Notes: a model not told the origin generated them from the sequence alone. 64,000 bases of DNA from Trema orientale (GCA_002914845.1 JXTC01000091.1:308649-372648); one strand, 5' to 3'; shown: positions 48,798 through 61,118, numbered from the stretch's first letter. Numbers and translations are program-made.

Positions 48798-49974
48798 GGA
48801 AATTAGTCATTTTGCCCCATGACATTTATCTTCAGTATGAATTTGCTCCATCAGTTTTGACTTTGTATTCAAGTGCTCATAGATGGCAAATTTGTTCTTC
48901 TTTTGCCCTATCACTTTTGACTTAATACTCAAGTGCCCCTACAATGGCAAAGTTGTTCTTCTTTTGCTCCCTCACTTTTGACTTAGTATTCAAATGCCCC
49001 ATAAAATGGTAAAGTTATTATTATTTTACCCACTCAACTCTAACACCGTTAGAAAATTGATAATGAACAATAGCCAAATAATCATTTTACTTTTTAAATA
49101 GCTAATAAATATCTTTTACTATTTTTTTATATTAGACATTTCCAAAGAGCTAGTTTTTATGATTAAATAAATAAAATAAAAGAAATGAGGTAAAAGAAAA
49201 ATAATTTTTATAATGGTTATATATGTATATGTAAAACAAAAAATAGACAAAATAAAGCAATTTTTGCATTAATTCATTAGTATCAAAAAAAATTTGAAGT
49301 TATGTAAAAAAGCAAATTCATGAATTTCGCTCTTATTTTTATATTTTCATTAAATGAAATGACTAAAATGAAATGAATATTTATTATAAGAAATAAGAGG
49401 GCAAATAGTCATTTCATTTTCTAGAAAGTTTTTTGGATATGAAAATATGCAGTTTTTTTTTTCTATATAACTTCTAAAATGATTTTGACACTAATGAATT
49501 AATGCGAAAATTGCTCTATTTTGTCTTATTTTTGTTTTATATATACATATATAACCATTAAAAAAATTATTTTTCTTTTACCTCTTTTTATTTATTTTAT
49601 TTATTTAATAATAAAAACTAGCTCTTTGGAAATGTCTAGTATAAAAAAATAGTAAAAGATATTTATTAGCTTTTTAAAAAGTAAAATTATTATTTGACTA
49701 TTGTTCATTAATAATTTTCTAACAGTGTTAGAGTTGAGGGGTAAAAGAATAATAACTTTACCATTTTAGGGGGCATTTGAATACTAAGTCAAAAGTGAGG
49801 AGGCAAAAGAAGAACAACTTTGTCTTTGTAGAAGGCACTTGAATATTAAGTCAAAAGTGAGGGGGCAAAGGAAGAACAAATTTACCATCTAAGAGGCATT
49901 TGAATACAAAGTCAAAAATAATCGGACAAATTCATATTAAAACAAATATTATGGGGCAAAATGACTAATTTTCC
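48798..49974. mobile_element. Foldback (hairpin) element with Mutator-like target duplication
   Basis: The left arm (48798 to about 49315) is the reverse complement of the right arm (about 49455-49974) over roughly 515 bp with few differences, so the whole unit can fold into one long hairpin with a loop of about 140 bp. The ends read GGAAATTAGTCATTTTGCCCC. The flanks ttttttcaag and tttttttaag differ at one of ten positions, a length typical of Mutator-like elements. Each arm holds three tandem copies of a unit of about 63 bp containing 'cacttttgacttagtattcaa' type sequence. No transposase is encoded. Confidence 0.85.
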
Positions 49975-50481
49975 TTTTTTTAAGGTAAGAAAAGAATTAT
50001 AAAAAAAAATACGGTACTGGGTGGTGTTTTTACCATATTTTTTTTAAGTTCCTCCTGGTATGTTCGCATCTATCATATTTCTTTTGATTGTTTCAAACTT
50101 AGGCATGTTTTCCTCATCTGCCCGATATTTTCAATTTTTACTGAGATGCTTTTCTTTTCATTAGTTTTATTTATGTGCTTTTCCTTTGCTTGATTTGTTT
50201 TTTCCTTAGTGATTTGTATGATGATTAATTTTTGTCTTATTTTGTTTTTTCTTTTAATTATCTTAGTGTTTGTTACTTTGTTTTTCATTTATTTGATTTT
50301 TTTCTTTTGTTTTTCTTTAGTGATTTGTATGATGATTTGGATGGCTACGTCTTTACAGGATGTAGAATCTTTGATACTTCATTTTAATCAAATATCTTGT
50401 TCTTTTTTATATCGTCTGCTAAAAAAGTATATCTTATTCTTTTTTAAATTGATAAATGTCTTGGTGTATTGTAGATAACTT
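49975..50481. other. Intergenic, T-rich
   Basis: A long T-rich tract with a duplicated 'agtgatttgtatgatgat' block (around 50207 and 50321). It ends in an AG-type acceptor next to the exon-like fragment at 50474. It could be an intron remnant. Confidence 0.4.
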
Positions 50482-50623
50482 CAAACATCTATAAAGAAAT
50501 GCCTAAACCAATTTCTCTTGAGAATGAAAGTCTTGAACCAGGGACAGCGATGCCGGATGAAGTTTTCATTGATTTTGAAACTCTGAAAGCATATGTAGAG
50601 CCTTCTTTAATTGAACATTGACA
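50474..50623 (+). pseudogene. Orphan terminal exon-like fragment
   Basis: After a T-rich tract ending in TTGTAG, the frame reads ITSNIYKEMPKPISLENE, then SLEPGTAMPDEVFIDFET, then LKAYVEPSLIEH and a TGA stop. The composition is normal protein rather than low complexity, and the flanks are AT-rich non-coding DNA. It looks like the last exon of a gene whose other exons are absent, perhaps carried here by a transposon. I do not recognise the family. Confidence 0.4.
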
Positions 50624-51871
50624 GGTCCAATAGTACAAAATTTTTGTTAAAAAAATTGATTCTGAAAAAGCTCATAAAGGCCCATAATTGATTATACAAA
50701 ACCGTAGATTGGATCGGATTTTACACTCAAATTGGATTGGATTGGATATATAGTTTTCAAAACTGACTTATAATTAGATTGGATGGAATACCCTTGAAAT
50801 AGGTTGGATTTCAATCGATGAGCATCCCTAATATTTATTAAAACAAAATGTAAAAAAAGGAGACATTCTAGTTTTCCTTTTCTTTGTTGAGAAATTAAAA
50901 ATTATACCGTTACTAAATAAAAAATATTACAAAAATACGATAATACTATGTTTACATAGAATAAAAGCTAAAGAAATTGGAAATATATGGTTTCAAAACG
51001 ACGTGGCAAGTTTGTGATTTTGGCAAACTTTGTGAGACGCGGTTATTTAAATTAAAGTGCAAATCACAACTTGGATGAGTCTTCAGCGAAGTAGACTTGA
51101 GTCACCTCCACTCTTCCTTGGTCTGGGTGAAACTAGTTCTCAAATTGACTAGTTACTGATTACGAGTTACTAATTACAAGAACTAGTAACTATAATGAAT
51201 GTGTTAACTATAAACTATAAATGTGTTAACAAGAAACTAGAAATTAGTAACCAAAATGGCAATCATAACCCAATAAGCAAAGTGGTAGACAGTAACCAGT
51301 AACTAGTGCTCAGTAATGAAAATATTTAGAAAAATATCACATTTGATTTTCAAAAATACCATTTTGGTGTGATATTTGTTGTGTTAATTAGCTATTTGAT
51401 TATTTTTTGGTCCAAAACTTAGTATGTGACCAAACTCAAAAGTTTGTAGCTAAATATTCAACTCACTTAATAATAAAAATAGTAATATAACATATTCTAC
51501 AGTTAAAGCTTTAAAGGAAATTGATATTTAGCCGTAACTTTTAAAACATGGACATCTTCTTAAATCAATTTTAAAAATTGACCATCCACCTAATTTTCTC
51601 ATATTTGTTTTAGTACCGTACTTTTGTAATTATTTTTAATTTTTTTGGTAAAACACTTATAAATCCCCCCTCCCCTCCTTTTTTTGGGTTTTTAAGGTTT
51701 GGGTCTTGGGTCAACTTATAAGCCCATATATATATATATGGGGAAATTAGACAATATACAGTATTTCAGAAAAAAATTTAAAAAATACAGTAGTTTGTAT
51801 TTTTTAAGGTGCGGTATGGTTTTTAGAAAAATATCTATATTATATATATATATACATATACATGTATGGTT
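50624..51871. other. Intergenic, AT-rich
   Basis: 50690-50840 has repeated 'ttggattggat' words like the edges of some hAT-type repeats. 51150-51320 has repeated 'aactagtaact' and 'taaccagtaac' words, a weak tandem pattern. No gene recognised. Confidence 0.5.
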
Positions 51872-52099
51872 GCCAATCCAATAGGTATTGTTTTTTTACA
51901 TATCTATAAGTATTTCTTTTCTTAGCCGTTAGATTATGATCTAATGGCTACTATAATTTGAGTAGTTAGAAAAAAAATATTTAAAATAAATACTAATTAT
52001 TTAATGTTTTTCTCTTTTTAATTTTTACCATAAAAATAGGTGCGTGATGAATTTTAATTAAACAAAATAATACTTAAAAAAATACCTACTTGGATTGGC
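51872..52099 (+). mobile_element. MITE with clear terminal inverted repeats
   Basis: The left end GCCAATCCAATAGGTATT and the reverse complement of the right end GCCAATCCAAGTAGGTATT match with a single inserted base and run on into A/T-rich sequence. The 228-bp body shares its core ('tagccgttag', 'gagtagttagaaaaaaa', 'gatgaattttaatta') with 6915-7130. No coding capacity. Confidence 0.65.
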
Positions 52100-52201
52100 G
52101 CTACATATACCTTACTTCAACAAGCAATGTTACTTGTATATAGTTACCTTCCAAATTCTTACTTATTTCATTGAAAGACCCTCAAAATAAGAAACACCAA
52201 A

Positions 52202-52321
52202 TTAGGCCGCTGGTGCGACATCAGGTGCATCATCGTCGTCGCCATCATCTCCGTCGTTCTCTCTATAGACATGAATGACAACCATCTCGGAGATGTCCTC
52301 TCCGACTAAAGACTTGGAAAA
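52202..52321 (-). pseudogene. Orphan terminal exon-like fragment with acidic tail
   Basis: The minus strand encodes FSKSLVGEDISEMVVIHVYR, then ENDGDDGDDDDAPDVAPAA and a TAA stop. It is GC-richer than its surroundings and ends in an acidic, alanine-containing tail. It looks like the last exon of a gene, but no upstream exon with matching phase was found on the minus strand within the next kilobase. Family not recognised. Confidence 0.35.
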
Positions 52322-53241
52322 ACCAAGTTTGTTACAGTAAAGCGATCAAAATATATAGTAGTTAAAATTAAGGATAAGCTAGCCACTATATATAAAACTC
52401 CCTAAGACGACAATATATAACAAATCTTTGATGAGCTAGCTTAATTAGCTACGGCAAGTATTTAATTAATTTATAGACAACAAGAGAATACACGCATATT
52501 GGGATATCTGAGATATTATTCGATAACTCCTGGCCCCTGATTGATATCATCATTATGTAGACACCATGACGGTCTTTTAAGTTTTTTCGTTTTTAGTAGA
52601 ATTTGATGATGTGGAGAAAATTGCTGTACTTGGTGAAAAAGGACATCAAATGGGGTGACGTGGCTTAGGTGAAATCCACATGTTTAATTTGCTATGTGGC
52701 ACTATTTTCCAAAAAAAAAAATTTGCTATGTGGCACGTTGGCTGTACAGGTAGGCATTGCCTCATGGCTTGCGGCTGCATTATTACGCTCAACACGTGGA
52801 AAAAATAGGCCACGCACACTCTTTTAGCTACATGTTCACTTCCAGCTCATGTATCTGACACTTGGAGATACAGTGGATACCTATAAATATTCCTTGAGAA
52901 CAAACTACATTAATAAAGCACAAGAAGTTAATTACTTTTTAACCCAAAAAATTCATTAACTATTTTTTGTGAATAAAATTCGATCTTCTAGTAGTAATGT
53001 ATGTATATATGCAATATGGTTACACTTATATAAAATAAACAAAAACAGCCCCCTAAAAAAAAAGAATAAACAAAAACTGTTTTTTTTAATCATATATTTG
53101 TCTACGTTTGAAGGGAAAATATAGCGCCCATTACTTAGCGTAACATAATCATTATTTCGATAGTGTACTTATGCACGTGCTTTGTAATTAACCCCTTAAG
53201 AATTGTTTACCCTTTCCTTTAATTTTCTAGAAAAAGACATT

Positions 53242-53294
<53 letters not shown>

Positions 53295-55414
53295 GACAGT
53301 CGATCGTCTTTTCTTAGAGAGAGAGAGAGAGAATGGACAGTCGATCGTCTTTTCTTTTTTTTTTTTTTAAGGGTAACTCTCGAGAACAAAAGTTCGATCG
53401 CCAACAAGTCTATCGGAAGATTATTTAATTCATAAGTGTTTTCTTTTTCCACTACATCTAGGGCCATGGGCATTATATAATAACAGAATATTAAAAATAA
53501 AAATAAAAAACCTTCAATTTTAATATTTGTAAGGTGTTAAAAAAATCATTGACTAATTAGGGAGTACCAAGTTGTGCACACTAAATCTAGGTTTATATCA
53601 CCAGCATAAATTACTTACATACTATTATACTAATTTATAGTTTAAGCAATACTACGTATCTATAACAATGATGTAACCAGTTATTTCTTAGAAAACAATT
53701 TAAACTATGTGGATATTGATGGCTACATATCTTACATTAAAGGAGCTACGTACGTGATTTTAACATGCATATATATAGCTCGAGATGAACAAACATGTGA
53801 CAAACAAAGGTAGGTTGCTAGCTCTGACAACATAGTTCGTCTGGTTGCGAAAACAAGAACACGATAAGGGTATAGTACTACGTTAAAGAAGGCCCACTAT
53901 AGATGATGTCGTCTGCTATATCTTTATATTATTGGAATTTATACTATATAGGACAACTAATACACCCTCGGAAAAGAAAGACCCCCCTTTCAATAATGCT
54001 GTAAAAAAAGTTTTATAATTTGTCAGATTATAGAACCCTTATAGCTAGTAGTAGTACTCTTAAAACTTGTACTATCACCTTGTCCTATTCTTGTGACTAA
54101 ATTAACTATCATTTGCATGGGAAATAGATTAGACCAGATATCCAAATTCATATGAGATTAGCTTATTCCAAAAACATATCAACGTCCAATTTAATCCGAT
54201 ATACTTATAACTGAATTAGATTGGATTCGATTTTAAATGTATCACCTTGGATTGGATTTTTTTTGTACTAAATTAAAACGACATTTCATTTGGGTTAGGC
54301 TTTTTATAGTTAGAATATCTTGTGTCAGAAATTAATGTAGTGTGGAAGTGAGTTTAAAGAGTGATCAACAAGATCATATGAAGACGGCCCAACAATGATA
54401 TAAAAATTAAATACACTAATTTTTAACATTTTGCAAAAAATATCTTAACATTTGAACTCATGCAAATTAATTTATGCATGTTATTGCAAATTAATATCCT
54501 GATATTTGCAATTCCTATAAATTAATATTCTGATTTTTAAATCTTTCATATTAATATCGTGATATTTATAATTTATATAAATTAATATCCGACTTTTGTT
54601 TTGTTTTGTTTGTTTTATTTATTTACTTTTTTTTTGGCAAATTTGAACCATGAACAAGTTTAAAGATGCAAATACTCCACATAACTTATTAAAGACATTT
54701 GAAAATTAATATATTATCAGAAAATATCATGTAATTATTCTTTGAGTTAACTCAAAAAAAAAATACGAATTGCATAAAATTGCAAAAGATAGGGTTAAAT
54801 TTGCAAAAAGGCCATAGTTTAATTTTTTTAGGCAATTATCCCTTTTTACCTGTAATTACAACTTTTTAATTTTCTTTTTTAATGAAAAGTTAAATAAACT
54901 AATTATATATAAGTATTTTTTTTCAAAAAATTTATTAGTGTTTAATAAGTTTTGTTAAGTTAGTGAGGGTATTACCATTTTTTACCATTAAAACGAGCTA
55001 ACTGGGCTTCACAAGTAAAAATTTGTAAAAATTTCAAATGATGGGATATTATTTTGTAGTAATGTTAATTATTAGAGTATTAATTTATAGAATTCAAAAA
55101 TCAGAGTATTAATTTACAGAAATTCAAAAATATAAGGTATTTCTTTGTACAAAAGTTAAAATATAGCTATAGGTAGTTTTATGTGAATATCCCTATGAAG
55201 ATCAATGAAGATACTGGTTGAGAATGATCAAAGCTAGAGTATTTGTGGTCAAAGACCTTTTTTTTATATATAATTAAAAGGGAGGAATGGATGATCAGTG
55301 TGGCAACTTTCCCTAGGCATAACCGTATGACCAAAGACAGGTTTTATTATTTTTAGTTTTAAAATAAAGTTTTGTGATATTATGTTTTGGCTAGTTAATT
55401 AAAAAAACAAATTG
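52322..55414. other. Intergenic, AT-rich
   Basis: It contains the AG microsatellite listed separately, a repeated 'aatttgctatgtggcac' pair at about 52687-52736, 54450-54600 with recurring 'aaattaatatcctgatattt' words, and a CACGTG near 52793. No gene recognised. Confidence 0.5.
53245..53357. repeat. (AG)n microsatellite with duplicated flank
   Basis: About 23 AG dinucleotides (53245-53290) are followed by 'aatggacagtcgatcgtctt' and then by a second shorter AG run with the same flank repeated. The two-copy arrangement covers about 40 bp per unit. Confidence 0.9.
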
Positions 55415-55417
55415 TAC

Positions 55418-55715
55418 TTTTACCCCCCGAATTATTGGCTTTGTGGAGGGCCCCTTTAACTATTTTCCACAGCATAAATTCTCTTTATATAATTCTTTTG
55501 TTGTAGAATTACTCCTTCTGTCAAAGCCGGTTTATAATTTGATGAAAAAGATGACATAGTAGCTATTTTTTTTATTTTTCTTTAAATAATTTTTCGAGAA
55601 ATTTAAATAAAAATTCAATAATTAAAAAAAATAATCTTTTTTCCCCGTGATCTCTTCCCCTTTCACCTCTTCCCTCCCTCTTCCTCTTCTTTCTTATCTA
55701 TGTCGCATAATAAGC
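55418..55715 (+). repeat. Left long inverted arm of a foldback-like element
   Basis: It is the approximate reverse complement of 63105-63390. Shared blocks are 'aattctctttatat', 'aattactccttctgtcaa', 'tataatttga...aaaatgac', a stretch of 'tatttttctttaaat' type, and a C/T-rich 'cttccctccctcttcc' run ending near 'ataag'. The two arms enclose unrelated DNA that contains the Gypsy element at 56204-62909. Confidence 0.65.
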
Positions 55716-56203
55716 AGATGAATTCCAATCCAACGGCACCAAGTAAGGATGTGGAAAGAGAAGGGAGATAAAGTCATGAGATAGATCCCAACCCTTAGCC
55801 CGATTTCAAATCTCAGGCCATACCTTGACCTCCAACCATGATCCAAACCCCAATCTTTGACTTTGAACACCAAGCACGATCTCTCAAAAAATCAACCCTG
55901 TCACCGATCCCACAACCCTAGTCCCCTAACACCCAACTCTTCTACGTCTAATGTTACATCTGCACATAATGGTGAAAAGACAATATCTTTTTCATAACTA
56001 AAGTGGCTGAAATATTAATGTCAATTTTACCTATTTCGGTCTGGGATGAATTACCCGAAAAGTCTAGCTATTATTGAGTTACTCCCATTCTATGAAAGTC
56101 AGAGCATGGAAGAAGATAATGAACATGAAATCTTGAATTCATGGTTAGTATTTTTGGCTAATATTACTGTTATATGGGCTGGGTTGATTCTTACTGTAAC
56201 TGT
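55716..56203 (+). other. Interior of the foldback-like element, left of the Gypsy insertion
   Basis: Mixed C-rich, non-repetitive sequence. The segment from about 56106 reads MEEDNEHEILNSWLVFLANI in one frame and then runs into the Gypsy LTR. The composition hints at captured gene sequence, but nothing is recognisable. Confidence 0.35.
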
Positions 56204-56659
56204 TGTTAACGGAGGTTTTATCAACGATGAATTTTGAAATTTACAAGATATGGTTTATGTGTGAAACGAATTGAAAAATACAGTAAAGTAAAGAAACATA
56301 AATATTATAGTGGTTCAGTCCCAAAAAAGATGAACCTATCCACTATTTTTCACTATTTTCTGAGAATTACAAGATTTTCTCTAAGTTTCAAAGTGAGAGC
56401 AAAGAGAGAATTACAGAGAGAGTGTATAGTGAAGTGATTATGAGATAAAAAGTTATGAGATTGAGCCTCCTTAATATAGATGAGGGTGGCTTTAGGTTTC
56501 CCAATTTTGTAAATAGGAAACTACATAATAAAATACGATATAATATTGAGATTGGGTAACTACATAATAATAGGTAATTATCTCTTCTTTAATTAGCTAA
56601 TTGCCTTTTTTGGGGATTAGGCAGGTTAGCTATTTGTGGTGGTCAAAAATCACACAACA
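56204..56659 (-). repeat. Gypsy element 2, 3' LTR
   Basis: It pairs with 62448-62909 over its whole length. Shared runs include 'gtgtgaaacgaattgaaaaa', 'gagcctcct...atatagatga' and 'gggtggctttaggtttccca'. It ends CACACAACA on the plus strand. Confidence 0.92.
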
Positions 56660-57539
56660 ATAGATTCCTTAGCTTTTATTGCGTCCTTGACGTATTGAAA
56701 GCTTTCTTAGATAAAATAGTTGACTATATGTCATTGTGATCAATAGTTCCCACTTAAGTCCTCAACTGAACTTGTTGTAAGTTCTCTCAATTCTTCTTTG
56801 TCAATATCGATGATTAAGTTAATAGGTGTAAAGCAGTGATTAAATTGCACCACCATACTCTTGTTGACATCTCTTTCTCATAGAAAAATGAGTTAACCTT
56901 TTGTGAGTTTAATAACGATCGAACTCTTAGTATGCTGAAAAATATCGCTTCTCCAATAGCAAGAGCAAAAGTAAAATATGCGACTGAAAAGTGATCTCAT
57001 TGATCTTCCATAGAAACTTATGAAGAAGTAGGAAATGCAAGAACCATGTCATTATCGATGCAATTGTTTACTAATAGATCGTTGAAGAGGCTGCAAAGTC
57101 CTTTAAAGAAGATATTTTCTCAACCATAAATCTGAAATAATGCTCACATTATAGAAGTATTCTTCTAATTTTGAAAGCTTCGATCTAGGCATGATGCTTT
57201 TTCGTTGAAATCCTGAAGGCGATTAATGAAGTCGCCAAGAAACAAAACAAGGTGTGCTACCCTGAAGACATAGTTGATGACACCTACATTGTTGAAGATC
57301 AGCTCGTAGTACTTGAATTAGTGAATGACCGGAACTCCTTTTATGCTTCTTTGTAGTTTAAAAGGTTGTTATTTTTTGAATTTTCTTGCAAAATGTTAGA
57401 AAATGCAAAAAATACTGAAAGTAAACAAAGATGTAAAAAATACCTGACCCTTGGGTCTACTGCTTTTGATTGAGCTCGTATTTTCTTAAGATGCTTTGCT
57501 TCATAAAATAACAATCGAGTTGTTCCATAGGATAGATCC

Positions 57540-58770
57540 ATAGCTTGTTATTCAATTGGATGTGAATTATAAGGAATCGTTAGGCCACCTCGCATATTAA
57601 CTTGAGGTTCCATGTTTGAAAATCTTCCATAAGGTATAAACCTGTAGGAACTGTTAGGTCATTCTGAAGATTCAGAATTACATGTCATGTCGATAACTTA
57701 AAAACAAGTTAGATCGATCTTTATGCTCTTGCGATTCGAATCCTCTCAACTTAATAAAAAGTTTAGTAGGATAGGTTAGGCCACCTCTGAAAAATAACGA
57801 ACATGAGTGATGCAAAATCTATATTTATTTTTCATACGTTCCATGTCAAGTAAGATTTTAGCGTCGTATCATATCGAACTATGAATATTATGTTTAGTTA
57901 CTTCGAAATTCGTAGAGAAATGTCGCGTAGTACGACATGCTGAGGCATGAAGCAAGGAAGAAAACCCTGAAGTCTTCGAATTTTCAAATTTGACTTTGAA
58001 AAATTTAACTCCTCTAAATGATCATTATGTTAGACCCTTAGGAAATAGATATGAGATTTTTAGTCTAATCCTACTGTCCCCAAGTTTTATGATGTTGTGA
58101 TAACTGCCGTAAAACTGTAAGTAGACAACACATAAGAATAAAGATAGATCGTATGAAGAAAATGCATCAACTTTTATTGATAGAGTCATCGAAGTATATA
58201 AAGATGCCCCACGAGCTAGTAGTCACATAATAGTCGATACGAGATGAAGAGAATTGAGAAGAATTACAGATATTAGCCATGAAAATTCATATAGAACGAA
58301 GAGCTCCTACATGGGGAGGTCGAATATGATAGAGCTCAATTATAATGGAGCTTGAATATAGAGAGCTCAATGATCGAGTGGAGATCTTGTCGAAGTTTTT
58401 GAAACCGAGTTATGATCTTATCTAAATCGAAGATAATGAATAACTCGAACTTAGTGGAGAGCTTGCATAATAGAAAGCTCAATGATCCAGTGGAGATCTT
58501 GAAGGTCTGAGGAACCGAGTGAAGATCTCGTCGATATCAAAGTTAATGAGAAGCTCGAATATAATGGAGAGCTCTTATAATAGGGAGCTCGAATATGAGG
58601 GGCGAGCTCACGTAATGGGGAGCTTGTATATAATAGAAAGGTTGAATATGAAGAGCTTAAGGGCCGAATAGAGATCTTATCAAGGTATGATCAACTGAAT
58701 GAAGATTTCGTCGAAGTTGTATAGTTGCAATCATTCAATCTCATAGAGATATGTCTCAACCATAAGGTGC
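57540..58770 (-). repeat. Degenerate tandem repeats in the 3' internal part of Gypsy element 2
   Basis: Two patterns are visible. Around 57570-57800, 'gttaggcca/gttaggtca...cc' blocks recur about every 90-110 bp. From 58270 to 58700, GAGCTC-containing blocks ('agagctcaatgatcgagtgg', 'agatcttgtcgaag', 'gaaccgag') recur with a period of roughly 110 bp. No integrase motif is seen. Confidence 0.6.
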
Positions 58771-58879
58771 ATATATTCTCAACCTAGAGAGGCGTCCGTT
58801 AACCATAGGCGTAAGCCAACCAATAAATTTTTCTCACTTACACGAACACATCGATTGTGACTATTAACTTCAGTAATCA

Positions 58880-59225
58880 TGCATCCTTCGTCGAGGCCAA
58901 TTTAGCTAAGGCATCTGCTGGGCTATTTTTTCTGCGAGGTAGTAACTGAATACTATATGCGTTAAACATTGAGAAGAAATGTTGTACTTCTTACAGATAG
59001 GCCATCATATTTCCTCCTCTTGCTCGGTAATCACTAATCACTTGGCAAATAACTAATTGGGAATTACTGAATATCTCCATTATCTCTAACTTCATTTCTT
59101 GTGCGAGCTTAAGTCCAACAATCAGTGCCTCGTATTCTGCTTTATTATTCGATGCTGAAAATCTAAAGCGAAGTACGCAATGAATATTATACCTCCCGTG
59201 GACTAATTAACATCAAGCCCACACC
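58880..59225 (-). pseudogene. Second (archaeal-type) RNase H of Gypsy element 2
   Basis: The minus strand gives FRFSASNNKAEYEALIVGLK, then LAQEMKLEIMEIFSNSQLVI, then CQVI and finally NSPADALAKLASTKDA. This is the pattern of the extra RNase H of plant Tat elements, including the NNKAEYEAL and ADALAKLAS landmarks. In the SDSQLV motif the second Asp reads Asn (SNSQLV), so a catalytic acid is probably lost. In-frame stops occur nearby. Confidence 0.75.
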
Positions 59226-59289
59226 ATTCCCATTTTTATTTGTTGATCCATACATATAAAGCTTCCATAACTTCAACGAATCCAAAGTT

Positions 59290-59435
59290 AGTTTTTCGAT
59301 CAATTCTGTAGAAAGATTGACATCATAAGTGAATCAGTTTTTCGATCAATTCTGTAGGAAGATTTACATCATAAGTAAATTAGTTTTTCGATCAATTCTG
59401 TTGGAAGATTGGTATCATAAGTGAACTCTTCGATG
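59290..59435. repeat. 46-bp unit, three tandem copies
   Basis: Units begin 'agtttttcgatcaattctgt' at 59290, 59336 and 59382. 46 is not a multiple of three, so each added unit shifts the reading frame of the linker between the two RNase H domains. Confidence 0.9.
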
Positions 59436-59499
59436 AAATCCGCTAGAGCTTGACTTTTAATCGCAGTACGTGGTCAAAAATTGATGTCGAATTGGCTTA

Positions 59500-60800
59500 A
59501 CTCAACAGCTCACTTAAGTAATCGACCTAACACTTCGGACTTTTGAAGGACACTAACTTCTCTATCTCCAGATATCTAGTTTCTGCATCGAGTAGTCTTT
59601 CACTCACATAATATACGGGTCGTTGTACACTTTCTTCTTCTCGAATCAATGCAGCACTTGTCGCATACTTAGAAACAACGAGGTATAAGAACAACTTTTC
59701 CCTGGGAATTGGTTTCGATAAGAGTATATAAGAACCCAAGTATTTCTTTAATTCTTAGAATGCATGCTCGCATTTCTCAGTCCATTCAAATTTATTTAAT
59801 CCCTTTAGCACTTCAAAGAATGGTTGATATTTATCAGTCAATCTAGATATAAATCCACTTAATGTGGCTACCCTTCTCATTAAACTCTGCATGTCTTTCA
59901 GCTTGTGAGGAGATTGCATGTCGATTAGTGCTTGAATGTTCTCAGTGCCTTGCCGATTAACCATACACCCGAGAAACTTTCCTGATCCTACTCTAAATGC
60001 GCACTTCTGCAGGTTTAATTTCATCTAGTACTTTCTACGTATCTTGAATATCTCATCGAGATGTGCGATGTGATATACAACTTTTTTTGATTTTACCAAC
60101 ATGTCATCTGCATAAACTTTCATTATCCTGCCAATTTACTTTACGAACCTCATATTGATAAGATACTAGTAAGTTGCTCCTGAGTTTATGAGTCCAAATG
60201 ACATTTTCCTATAACAATACAACCCTCGTAATATATATCCATGAAGCTCGGTAATTCGTGTCCTGGTGTCACATCTACATGCTGATCGATTCTTGGAAAT
60301 GTAAAACTGTCTTTTGAGCACGCTTTATTAAGATATATGAAATCAGAACATGTCCTCCATTTTCCATTGGGATTCTTCACTAAAACTGGATTTGCAAGCC
60401 AATTCAGGTAAAAAGATTCCCTGATGAATTCGATTTCGTGTAGCTTCTCGACCTCCTATTTCAGTGCAACATAATGTTCTGGATCCATCGCCTTTCTCTT
60501 CTGTCACACAGGTTTCTTCGTCGTATCAATGTTGTCATACGAAGACATCCAAATTTGCTTTTAGGAATATGACCAGCTCAGCTCGCACGGGTTCTTGAAG
60601 CTTCACTCCAATTTTTAATATCTTCGAAAACTCTTTTTCACCGATTAGCAAATCTTCCAAGTCCTCGATTAGTACAATTTTGACATCTTCATCAATCTCT
60701 CGTGGATCAAGGTCCTCGATTGACGCTTTGACTAACGATTCCTTTTTATGCTGGACCATCATGGTGTGAGGTATTGTATCAAGATTGCGTATCATGCTTT
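59500..60800 (-). pseudogene. Gypsy reverse transcriptase and RNase H
   Basis: Minus-strand landmarks in order are IVLIEDLEDLLIGEKEFSKI (linker before RT), KNPNGKWRTCSDFIYLNKAC, SFTFPRIDQHVD, then KVYADDMLVKSKK with an intact YADD catalytic box, LNLQKCAFRVGSGKFLGCMV and PVYYVSERLLDAETRYLEIE (RNase H start). Frames change several times and stops occur, so no active enzyme is made. The order and spacing match a normal Gypsy pol. Confidence 0.85.
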
Positions 60801-61118
60801 ATTTGCTCCAGTCTCTGAAATTACTTCTAATGATTGGTGATGACATAGATGTGATCGATGGGTGCATTCAGCTCGGTGTAGTTGTTAAATCATAACGGAG
60901 CTCTCGGCATTTCTAGTTTTTTTTTGCTCAGGCTGCTTCTCGTACAGCTACTCGTTCTTCCTCTTCGTAGACATATTATTGTTTTTCCCACTTATTTTCG
61001 CATCTTTAATTAGTTGTGTCTTTATCTTCTTTTTTAGTTTTGTGAAGATTCTCCTAAGAAGATCAACTCTCAAATGACGACTAACCCTTCGATAGAAGGA
61101 TTCAAGGATTCTACATTC

